A stretch of 7,022 bases of DNA. Origin: JBCBZH01 sp039815415 (lineage in GTDB: Bacteria > Bacteroidota > Rhodothermia > Rhodothermales > Rubricoccaceae). Made by a program: the position numbers and the translations under genes. The notes under the pieces were generated by a model that saw nothing but the letters and a program-made list of their open reading frames with translations, searched no databases and had not been told where the DNA came from. Positions 1 through 4,998 of this stretch are shown here, piece after piece; position 1 is the first letter of the stretch; each line of letters starts with the position of its first letter. The stretch is taken from contig JBCBZH010000234.1 in assembly GCA_039815415.1 (NCBI GenBank), forward strand, positions 1-7,022, written 5' to 3'.

Positions 1-493
1 CGATGGGCGCGATGATGAGATAGCCAAACGAGATTCCCAGCGCGAAGAAGAACGTCGCGAACCACGCCGCGAACCGGAGGCCCTCCCGTTCCTCGGGGTA
101 CAGCCCGGGCTCGATGAACTTCCATGCTTGGTACACGATAATCGGCGACCCGAGGATGACACCGGTGGCGAGGACCGTCCCGGCGGCGGCGAAGAACTGG
201 CCGGTTACGGTCCGGTTCTGAAGCACGATGTCTACGGGGTTCAGCCGCAGGACGTCGTACATGAAGAAGTCCGCGTCCGTCGGCCCCATCAGGAGCGTGT
301 CGATGACCCACTCGTAGAAAAACAGCGACAGGATGGCGCACACGGCGACACCGCCGAGGCCTTTGAAAATGCGCCAGCGCAGCTCCTCGAGATGGTCGAG
401 GAAGTGCATCTCCCCGGGCTGGGGCTGGGCCGGATTCGTGCCACGACCAGTGCCGGTGGTGAGACCGGGCGGCGGGGCCTGGTCAAGGGCCAT
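1..493 (-). CDS. tatC: Sec-independent (twin-arginine) protein translocase subunit TatC, 3' end outside window
   Basis: TatC is the multi-spanning inner-membrane subunit that recognises twin-arginine signal peptides and, with TatA/B-type partners, exports folded proteins. The 164 visible residues show the family hallmarks in order: a Pro/Gly-rich cytoplasmic tail (1-28), the N-terminal motif HLEELRWR (34-41, with the conserved Glu37 and Arg39), TM1 (about 45-68), a periplasmic loop, TM2 with SPIIVYQAW (116-124), the conserved loop EPGLYPEER (128-136) and TM3 (about 141-163). Roughly three further membrane spans should lie left of the window. I chose the ATG at 493, with AGGAG 11 nt upstream. 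An in-frame ATG at 547 would add 18 polar residues and begins 3 nt after the stop of the upstream phosphoribosyltransferase gene, so the two genes are probably co-transcribed. Family assignment is secure; the start is uncertain between the two codons. Confidence 0.95.
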   Translation of the reverse strand, partial: MALDQAPPPGLTTGTGRGTNPAQPQPGEMHFLDHLEELRWRIFKGLGGVAVCAILSLFFYEWVIDTLLMGPTDADFFMYDVLRLNPVDIVLQNRTVTGQFFAAAGTVLATGVILGSPIIVYQAWKFIEPGLYPEEREGLRFAAWFATFFFALGISFGYLIIAPI

Positions 494-550
494 CGGGGCG
501 CCGTCTCCTGTGGGCGTCACCGGCGGATGGGAGCGCGTCGGCTCCATCGT

Positions 551-1162
551 CTAGACCGTGTCTCCAGAGGCCGGTGCCGTGCCTCGGGCGCTTTCGCGGA
601 GATTCAGCTCGAGCAGCGACTCCACCCAGAGGTCGTCGCCCTCGAGGCGGGCACGGCCTCCGCTCCACGTGAAGTTGAACAGCGTCATCACCCCCTCCAC
701 GCGGAAGCCGTCCGAGCGGAGCAGAGCCACGGCGCGGGCAGCGCTCCGGCCGCTGTTGAGGATGTCGTCCATCAGCGCGACCGGCTTGGTGCGGTCGAGC
801 GGGCCTTCCACAAGGCGGCGGCGGCCGTAGGCCTTTCGGCGCTCGCGGATGAAGCCGCCTGCGAAGGGGGCGTCCTCGGTCCCGTTGCCGAGCACCGCAC
901 ACACGAGCGGGAACGCGCCGTAGCCAAACCCGGCTACCTGCGAGATGCCTCGGGTGCGAAGCCGCTCCGCGAGAACGGCGCCGGCTTCGGCGAACACGGG
1001 GCCATCCAGCATCGGCGTCCGTGTGTCCAGGAGCCATCCGATGGGCTGCCCGCGCGGGTCCGTGATGGCCTCATCCTCGCGACGTACCAGTGCTTGCTGG
1101 TACAGCGCGTGCCCCAGCTTCGCGAGGGCCGATTCGGGGATGGAGCTGGAGTCGTTCGCCAT
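551..1162 (-). CDS. Orotate phosphoribosyltransferase-like (type I PRTase family) protein
   Basis: The 203-aa protein has the architecture of type I phosphoribosyltransferases, which transfer ribose-5-phosphate between PRPP and a base or related acceptor. The PRPP-binding loop is clear: hydrophobic strand PVAL, then MDDILNSGRS (131-140), with the acidic pair Asp132-Asp133. Upstream lies a basic segment RERRKAYGRRRLVEG (106-120) that aligns in position with the mobile catalytic loop and the 'x-EG' strand of orotate PRTases (PyrE). The N-terminal helix ALAKLGHALYQQALVR also resembles PyrE starts. Departures from PyrE: Asn136 stands where Thr is usual in the PRPP loop, and the segment after the next strand reads NFTWSGG (163-169) where PyrE normally has an acidic/Arg D-R-x-x-GG-type stretch. 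It could be a diverged OPRTase or a PRTase of other specificity. The ATG at 1162 fits family length better than the ATG at 1255; no strong Shine-Dalgarno is visible. It ends 3 nt before the upstream in-frame ATG of tatC. Confidence 0.8.
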   Translation of the reverse strand: MANDSSSIPESALAKLGHALYQQALVRREDEAITDPRGQPIGWLLDTRTPMLDGPVFAEAGAVLAERLRTRGISQVAGFGYGAFPLVCAVLGNGTEDAPFAGGFIRERRKAYGRRRLVEGPLDRTKPVALMDDILNSGRSAARAVALLRSDGFRVEGVMTLFNFTWSGGRARLEGDDLWVESLLELNLRESARGTAPASGDTV

Positions 1163-1408
1163 GATGCAAGAGCGGGGCCCGGGTACCGAGAAACGCGGGC
1201 GTTCGTTCCAGAGGTCTCGGCTCGCCCGGCCAACATACGGAGTCCGGCGTGGCAAGTGTCACGCCAGCCCGTTGGTTTCCGCAATCCGGTGGAGAGTCTG
1301 GCCGGATCGGGAACCGGAGCGTGACGCCGGAGCCCAACGGACGCCTCTCGCCAACTCGTACGTGGGAGGCCGATGGGGTCAATTGCCGCCTCGGGCTGGC
1401 GATCTTGT
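1163..1408. other. Intergenic region between permease and phosphoribosyltransferase genes
   Basis: This 246-bp gap is the longest gene-free stretch here. It holds a hairpin at 1246-1265 and, at 1345-1356, one copy of the CGAGYTGGCG motif that recurs in other gaps of the high-GC block. On the minus strand a TATGTTGG sequence (about 1231-1238) differs by one base from the Bacteroidota -7 consensus TAnnTTTG, but no -33 element sits at the usual spacing, so a promoter for the phosphoribosyltransferase gene is only a weak possibility. No small ORF with a plausible start and ribosome-binding site stands out. Confidence 0.5.
1246..1265. repeat. Short inverted repeat (9-bp arms) upstream of the phosphoribosyltransferase gene
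   Basis: GGCGTGGCA and TGTCACGCC are complementary apart from one pair that would be G-U in RNA of one strand, with only two bases between them, so 8 bp around a 4-nt loop is the realistic hairpin. It lies 84 bp upstream of the PRTase start. No U tract follows on either strand, so it is not an intrinsic terminator; an operator or mRNA leader hairpin is possible. Confidence 0.35.
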
Positions 1409-2338
1409 TCAGCGTGATGCCGCCGAGACGGTCGGTGGCGGAGGCGAAGGTGTCCGCGCGATGGTGATGAGCGCCACGGCCAGCACCACGGCCGCGCCCG
1501 CTGCCAGCACACGCGGCCCCAGCGGCTCGTTTGCCAGCGCCCACCCGAGGATCACAGCCACCACGGGGTTGACGTAGGCGTACGTGGAGACGCGAGCTGG
1601 CGTGGACACCTTCAGCAACCACACGTACGCCGAGTAGCCGATCAGCGCGCCGACCACGATCAGGTACGCCAGCGCACCGATGGACTTCATGGAGACCGCT
1701 GCTACGTCAATGCGCTCGCCGAGAAGCAGGCCGACGATCAGCAGGAGAGCACCTCCGGTAACCATCTGCATTGCCACGTTGAGGAGCGTGGCGTCGGCTT
1801 TGGGAGCGCTTCGCTGGTAGATGGACCCGATCGACCAGCTCAAGGCTGCGCCCACCACCGCCAGCGCACCCGGCAGGTGGATCGGCTCTCCTCCCAGTTC
1901 GTTCGGCCCGATGAGCAGGGTTATCCCGACGAGCCCAAGGCCGAGTCCGATGATGACGGCGCCGCTCGGTCGGACGCCACCCGGGCGGAGGGCGTCCAGC
2001 AGCACCATCCACATGGGTGTGGTGGCGACGAGCAGCGCTGCGATGCCCGAGGGCACAAACTGCTCCGCCCAGGACACGCCGCCGTTGCCGCCCAGAAGGA
2101 GAAAGGCGCCCACAATGGTGGCGGTTCGCCAGTGCGGCCACGTGGGGGCCGGGTTCCGAGGGCGCATCCAGGCATACAGGATCACTCCGGCGATCAGGAA
2201 CCGGATGCCCGCCATCGTGAACGGCGGCAGCGTCTCGATAGCGAAGCGGATGCCGAGGTACGTCGAGCCCCAGATGAGGTAGAGGGCTGCGAAGGCGAGC
2301 AGGACCGCCGCGAGGCGCGGCTGCGGAGCATCGGACAT
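1409..2338 (-). CDS. yedA: EamA-family drug/metabolite (DMT) exporter, YedA-like
   Basis: This 309-aa integral membrane protein has the two-times-EamA layout of the DMT superfamily, with about ten hydrophobic spans in two halves (about 10-145 and 157-293). Members export amino acids, their derivatives or other small metabolites across the inner membrane, usually proton-driven. Diagnostic stretches are WGSTYLGIRFAIETLPP (23-39) followed by MAGIRFLIAG (42-51), GGVSWAEQFVPSGIAALL (86-103) and, in the second half, STYAYVNPVVAVILGWAL (251-268). All resemble YedA/PecM-type exporters, and length also matches YedA (about 306 aa). The C-terminus is a Pro/Ser-rich tail (about 296-309). The start at 2338 puts the first membrane span at the usual distance; upstream in-frame ATGs (2401 and beyond) would add a non-hydrophobic extension across a hairpin and look spurious. 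No clear Shine-Dalgarno precedes it. The substrate cannot be told from sequence. Confidence 0.9.
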   Translation of the reverse strand: MSDAPQPRLAAVLLAFAALYLIWGSTYLGIRFAIETLPPFTMAGIRFLIAGVILYAWMRPRNPAPTWPHWRTATIVGAFLLLGGNGGVSWAEQFVPSGIAALLVATTPMWMVLLDALRPGGVRPSGAVIIGLGLGLVGITLLIGPNELGGEPIHLPGALAVVGAALSWSIGSIYQRSAPKADATLLNVAMQMVTGGALLLIVGLLLGERIDVAAVSMKSIGALAYLIVVGALIGYSAYVWLLKVSTPARVSTYAYVNPVVAVILGWALANEPLGPRVLAAGAAVVLAVALITIARTPSPPPPTVSAASR

Positions 2339-2353
2339 GAGGGCACCCGTCGC

Positions 2354-2372
2354 GCTGGCGTCCCTCGCCAGC
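2354..2372. repeat. Perfect 7-bp inverted repeat just upstream of the EamA exporter start
   Basis: GCTGGCG, five bases, then CGCCAGC form a perfect GC-rich hairpin centred 25 nt upstream of the exporter start codon, between it and the end of the preceding unknown gene. There is no following U tract on the minus strand, so it is not a classical terminator. It overlaps the CCAGCTCGAGG motif at 2368-2378 that recurs in other gaps of this block. It could be an mRNA leader structure or a small REP-like unit. Confidence 0.45.
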
Positions 2373-2434
2373 TCGAGGCAGGGTAGCGCCGGGCGCTCCA
2401 TGAGTGGTCATCGCCGCAGAGCTTTCACGAAGTG

Positions 2435-3031
2435 TCAGCCTGTGCGCATTGGAGCACCAGTGTTGGGCGGGTACCAGGTAAGCGAAGTGGCCTCAGGAAT
2501 GAGATAGCCTTCGTATCGCGTCTCTGGAACACCGGATGTAGACACGTCCGACGCGGTGATGTCGAGCGGGTCAATCCAGCCGACCAAACCCAACTGGAAC
2601 GGAAGCTCCTCAAACACGAATCTGGCGATGTCGCACAGCCAGTCATTGAGCGGTGTGCGCCAGTCGAGAGGCAGGCCGTCATCGAAGGGATAGGCACCGA
2701 CGGGGTATGAATAAATCAGAGATCCCATCGGGGAACCGAAGTAGATCCAGGTAGCATCCTCATCGGTCACGACAACGGAGCCGCATGCGGTGTCATCGCC
2801 ATTGGGTAAGGTTGCAATGCCACGAAGCCACCCGTTCGAGCTGGCGGGGGGCACGCGCAACTGGGCTTCGGGTTCAACGTCAGCTCGGAGGTAGCATCCG
2901 TTGAGCGAGGTGTGTGACCACAGGCGTTTGAGGACCACGTGCACCTCTTCTGCGTGAAGCGGTTGGTATTCCAGGGCGATCTCATAGGAACCGCCAGTCC
3001 AGGCGTCAGGTCGGGTAAACAGCTTTCGCAT
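2435..3031 (-). CDS. Hypothetical protein, unrecognised family
   Basis: I do not recognise this 198-aa protein. It has no signal peptide or membrane span and is rich in aromatic residues and Asp/Glu. Visible features are an opening RPDAWTGGSYEIALEY (7-22), a central YFGSPMGSLIYSYPVGAYPF, then DWRTPLNDWLCDIARFVFEELPFQLGLVGW, which reads as a helix followed by a strand, and a C-terminal GYLIPEATSLTWYPP. It looks like a compact alpha/beta cytosolic domain. The ATG at 3031 is preferred: the longer reading from 3124 takes its extra N-terminal residues from the inverted-repeat element at 3068-3198, so it is an artefact. Base composition is lower in GC than glyA or tatC (two counted 60-base lines, both 58%), suggesting later acquisition. 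It lies downstream of the HAD gene across the repeat and 96 bp upstream of the exporter. An intact long frame, good amino-acid composition and position in a same-strand series support it as a real gene. Confidence 0.7.
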   Translation of the reverse strand: MRKLFTRPDAWTGGSYEIALEYQPLHAEEVHVVLKRLWSHTSLNGCYLRADVEPEAQLRVPPASSNGWLRGIATLPNGDDTACGSVVVTDEDATWIYFGSPMGSLIYSYPVGAYPFDDGLPLDWRTPLNDWLCDIARFVFEELPFQLGLVGWIDPLDITASDVSTSGVPETRYEGYLIPEATSLTWYPPNTGAPMRTG

Positions 3032-3067
3032 CGTGTACGTGTCAATCTCTGGAAACCAGCCCAGTCT

Positions 3068-3198
3068 TGTCATCCTGAGCGAGCAGAGCGAGTCGAAGGA
3101 TCTCAGGTTTGCACTGCGGTTCACCAGCTCGAGCTGGCGCTGTGCTCGGCGGAGATCCCTCGACTGCGTCCGCTGCGTGGACTTCGCTCAGGATGACA
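3068..3198. repeat. Interspersed inverted-repeat element with TGTCATCCTGAGCGA termini
   Basis: The element begins TGTCATCCTGAGCGA (3068-3082) and ends with its exact reverse complement (3184-3198). Homology between the arms continues inward: both contain CGAGTCGA or CAGTCGA, then AGGATCTC or GGGATCTC, so each arm is a copy of a 40-50-bp unit in opposite orientation. The centre carries the perfect 14-bp palindrome CCAGCTCGAGCTGG at 3124-3137. There is no ORF of its own and no obvious target-site duplication. The end sequence is familiar to me as a repeat scattered through intergenic DNA of many environmental bacteria (its translations give VILSEQSESK- and CHPERS-like peptides); that is recollection, not a search result. 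It may work as a REP/BIME-like or MITE-like element or a bidirectional terminator. Confidence 0.85.
3124..3137. repeat. 14-bp perfect palindrome CCAGCTCGAGCTGG
   Basis: The sequence is its own reverse complement and sits near the middle of the 3068-3198 inverted-repeat element. Half-sites of the same palindrome (CCAGCTCGAG or CGAGTTGGCG) occur at other non-coding places in the high-GC block: 1345-1356, 2368-2378, 4922-4933 and 4945-4956. Confidence 0.8.
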
Positions 3199-3523
3199 CG
3201 TCCGATGGGTTTGGGATTCTGTTGAGAGCGGCCACATCGCTTGGGTGGATGTAGCGCAGGCGACGCCAGTCTGAGACCGCAACATCATCCAATAGGACGT
3301 CAGGCTTGGGCAGAAACGCCTCGAAGCACTCTTCGATTCCGAACTCCCGTGCACTGCTCCGGGCATAGTCACCACCTCCGCTACTCCAGCAGTAGAGGGT
3401 GGCTCCATTCTGGTGGAGTCGCTGGATGGCCTGAATCACCTCCGGCATGGGGATGCGAGCGTGGCTGGCACTCCGCACAAAGGTGTCGTCTACATCCACA
3501 TAGATGACAGGAGATCGGTTCAC
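3188..3523 (-). CDS. Small HAD-superfamily phosphatase-like protein
   Basis: The 111-aa protein carries the HAD core motifs: motif I DVDDT (10-14, nucleophile Asp10 and acid/base Asp12) after a hydrophobic strand VIYV, a motif II-like Ser in WSSGG (46-50), a motif III Lys in PKPD (72-75) and a motif IV-like acidic pair LLDD (77-80). It is very short, with no room for a large cap domain, like capless mini-HAD phosphatases acting on phosphorylated small molecules, sugars or polynucleotide ends; the substrate is unknown. I chose the GTG at 3523 because it places motif I at the usual distance from the N-terminus and lies 13 nt after the glyA stop. An ATG at 3580 would overlap glyA and add a non-conserved extension. 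The last codons and the TGA stop (3188-3190) lie inside the inverted-repeat element at 3068-3198, so the natural C-terminus may have been replaced by the insertion. GC is somewhat below that of glyA. Confidence 0.75.
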   Translation of the reverse strand: MNRSPVIYVDVDDTFVRSASHARIPMPEVIQAIQRLHQNGATLYCWSSGGGDYARSSAREFGIEECFEAFLPKPDVLLDDVAVSDWRRLRYIHPSDVAALNRIPNPSDVSS

Positions 3524-3536
3524 AGTGGATAAACCG

Positions 3537-4856
3537 CTACCCTGCCACCAGCGGCTCGGCGCCGAGGGCGGAGGTGTCATAGAGCGGGAACGCCTCCGCG
3601 AGCTGGCGAACCTCGGCCTTCACCGCCGCCGGGTCCTCGCCGGAAAGCACGCGGTCCATCAGCTCGACGACTGTGCGGAAGGCGTCTTCATCGAAGCCGC
3701 GCGTGGTGAGCGCTGGGGCGCCGACGCGGATACCGGACGTCACGAACGGGCTCTCGGGGTCGCCGGGGACCATGTTTTTGTTGACGGTGATGTCGGCCTC
3801 GCCGAGCCGCGCTTCGGCCTCCTTCCCGGTAATGCCCTTCGAGCGGAGGTCCACCAGCGCGAGGTGGTTGTCGGTGCCGCCCGAGACCACCGCATAGCCG
3901 CGCTCTACGAACGCCTCGGCCATCGCCTGCGCGTTGGCGATGGTCTGTTGCTGGTACGCTGTGAACTCCGGCTTCAGTGCCTCGCCGAAGGCCACCGCCT
4001 TCGCGGCAATGCAGTGCATCAGCGGCCCGCCAATGGTGCCGGGGAACATGGCCGAGTCCAGCACCTGCCCGGTCGTCTTGGGATTGCCGGACTTCTTCCA
4101 GACGGCGCCCGTCGGGCTGGCGACATCGTTGCCCACGAGCAGCATCCCGCCGCGCGGGCCTCGGAGCGTCTTATGCGTTGTGGTGGAAACCACGTGGGCG
4201 TGGGGCAGCGGGTCGTTGAGCAACCCGGCGGCGATCAGGCCTGCCGTGTGGGCCATGTCCACCCAGAGGAGGGCGCCGACCTCGTCGGCGATCTCGCGGA
4301 GCGCGGCGTAGTCGAAGTCGCGGGAGTACGCGCTGGCGCCGACCGACAGCATCCGGGGCTTCACCTCGTGGGCGCGGTCGCGGATCTTGTTGAGGTCGAG
4401 GCGGCCCGCCAGCTCGCCCTCGGTGTCCACGCCGTAGAAGTGGGCCTCATAGAGCAGGCCCGAGAAGTTGACCGGCGAGCCGTGCGTGAGGTGGCCGCCG
4501 TGCGCGAGGTCGAGCCCCAGGAGGCGGTCGCCGGGCTCCATGAAGGCGAGGTAGATGGCGCTATTCGCCGTGGCGCCAGAATGGGGCTGGACGTTCACCC
4601 AGTCGGCGCCGAACAGCTCCTTGGCGCGGTCACGCGCGAGGTCTTCCACCTCGTCCACCACCTCGCAGCCGCCGTAGTAGCGCTTGCCTGGCAGGCCCTC
4701 GGCGTACTTGTTGGTGAGCGGGCTGCCGAGCGCCTGCAGCACGGCCGGGCTGACGAAGTTCTCGGACGCGATCAGCTCGAGGCCGTCATTCTGGCGCGCC
4801 ACCTCGCGGGAGACGATATCGAAGACAGCGGGATCCTGGGCCTGGAGGGCGAGCAT
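3537..4856 (-). CDS. glyA: Serine hydroxymethyltransferase
   Basis: This cytosolic PLP enzyme interconverts serine plus tetrahydrofolate with glycine plus 5,10-methylene-tetrahydrofolate, the main entry of one-carbon units for purine, thymidylate and methionine synthesis. The 439-aa protein is full length. Motifs in order: SENFVSPAVL (31-40), TNKYAEGLPGKRYYGG (48-63), the PLP phosphate loop HSGATAN (92-98), VDMAHTAGLIAAG (199-211, with Asp200 and His203 contacting the cofactor), Schiff-base Lys229 in STTTHKTLRGPRGG (224-237), FPGTIGGPLMH (271-281) and the carboxylate-binding Arg377 in TSGIRVGAPALTTRG. Residues about 243-268 are an insertion relative to E. coli GlyA, of the kind seen in Bacteroidota enzymes. 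The ATG at 4856 matches the family N-terminus; the leader is C-rich and has no Shine-Dalgarno, as is common in that phylum. It is the first gene of the left block and appears to be followed in the same transcript by the small HAD gene. Confidence 0.98.
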   Translation of the reverse strand: MLALQAQDPAVFDIVSREVARQNDGLELIASENFVSPAVLQALGSPLTNKYAEGLPGKRYYGGCEVVDEVEDLARDRAKELFGADWVNVQPHSGATANSAIYLAFMEPGDRLLGLDLAHGGHLTHGSPVNFSGLLYEAHFYGVDTEGELAGRLDLNKIRDRAHEVKPRMLSVGASAYSRDFDYAALREIADEVGALLWVDMAHTAGLIAAGLLNDPLPHAHVVSTTTHKTLRGPRGGMLLVGNDVASPTGAVWKKSGNPKTTGQVLDSAMFPGTIGGPLMHCIAAKAVAFGEALKPEFTAYQQQTIANAQAMAEAFVERGYAVVSGGTDNHLALVDLRSKGITGKEAEARLGEADITVNKNMVPGDPESPFVTSGIRVGAPALTTRGFDEDAFRTVVELMDRVLSGEDPAAVKAEVRQLAEAFPLYDTSALGAEPLVAG

Positions 4857-4921
4857 GGGGAAGCGGGGGCGTGGGGAGCCGGAATATCGGACGTTCCCAG
4901 GTCGCGTGTCCGACTTCCTTT

Positions 4922-4956
4922 CGCCAACTCGAGGAGGGGCCTCACTCGAGCTGGCG
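4922..4956. repeat. 12-bp inverted repeat in the glyA upstream region
   Basis: CGCCAACTCGAG (4922-4933) and CTCGAGCTGGCG (4945-4956) pair over 12 positions; the single mismatch becomes a G-U pair in minus-strand RNA. The 11-base spacer GAGGGGCCTCA could partly extend the stem (GAGG with CCTC) past one bulged A. Each arm is a copy of the CGAGYTGGCG motif also found in the gaps near 1345 and 2368 and in the palindrome at 3124-3137. No U tract follows on the minus strand. It could be a leader hairpin of glyA, a rho-independent-like stop for the upstream DNA, or a REP-like unit. Confidence 0.7.
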
Positions 4957-4984
4957 GGATCCGCTCGGTATGCAGGTCAGCCTT

Positions 4985-4998
4985 TGGAAACCGCTAAA
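4985..4998. other. Probable junction between high-GC and lower-GC DNA blocks
   Basis: To the left lies the glyA upstream region with a repeat motif shared across the high-GC block. To the right lies the truncated PL7 lyase gene and the rest of a Bacteroidota-type alginate locus with lower GC. The lyase frame ends at 4994 with a TAG that appears to be made by the join, not a native terminus. The exact breakpoint cannot be fixed without a full-length homologue; it should be within a few bases of 4994. It is either a recombination scar or an assembly chimera. Confidence 0.6.

Noticed and set aside
1175..1190. GGGCCCGGGTACCGAG resembles a stretch of a cloning-vector polylinker (ApaI-SmaI-KpnI sites).
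   Set aside because: The match is only about 13 bases, has no further vector sequence on either side, and such overlapping GC-rich palindromes are easy to get by chance in this composition.
128..1324. Long plus-strand open frame of 398 codons opposite tatC and the phosphoribosyltransferase gene.
   Set aside because: It is antisense to two recognisable genes, has the Arg/Gly/Ala/His-rich composition of a GC-rich shadow frame, and shows no domain.
3068..3198. The inverted-repeat element as an insertion sequence or CRISPR unit.
   Set aside because: It has no transposase, no spacer periodicity and no visible target-site duplication; it is a single two-armed repeat.
3033..3254. Short frames containing VILSEQSESK- and CHPERS-like peptides.
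   Set aside because: These peptides are translations of the inverted-repeat element at 3068-3198, not proteins.
4857..4920. Promoter for glyA around the TATTCC sequence near 4884-4893.
   Set aside because: No -33 or -35 partner lies at a proper distance on the minus strand, so the match is no better than chance.
3504..4997. Plus-strand open frame of 497 codons opposite glyA.
   Set aside because: It is fully antisense to a complete, motif-perfect SHMT gene and has shadow-frame composition.
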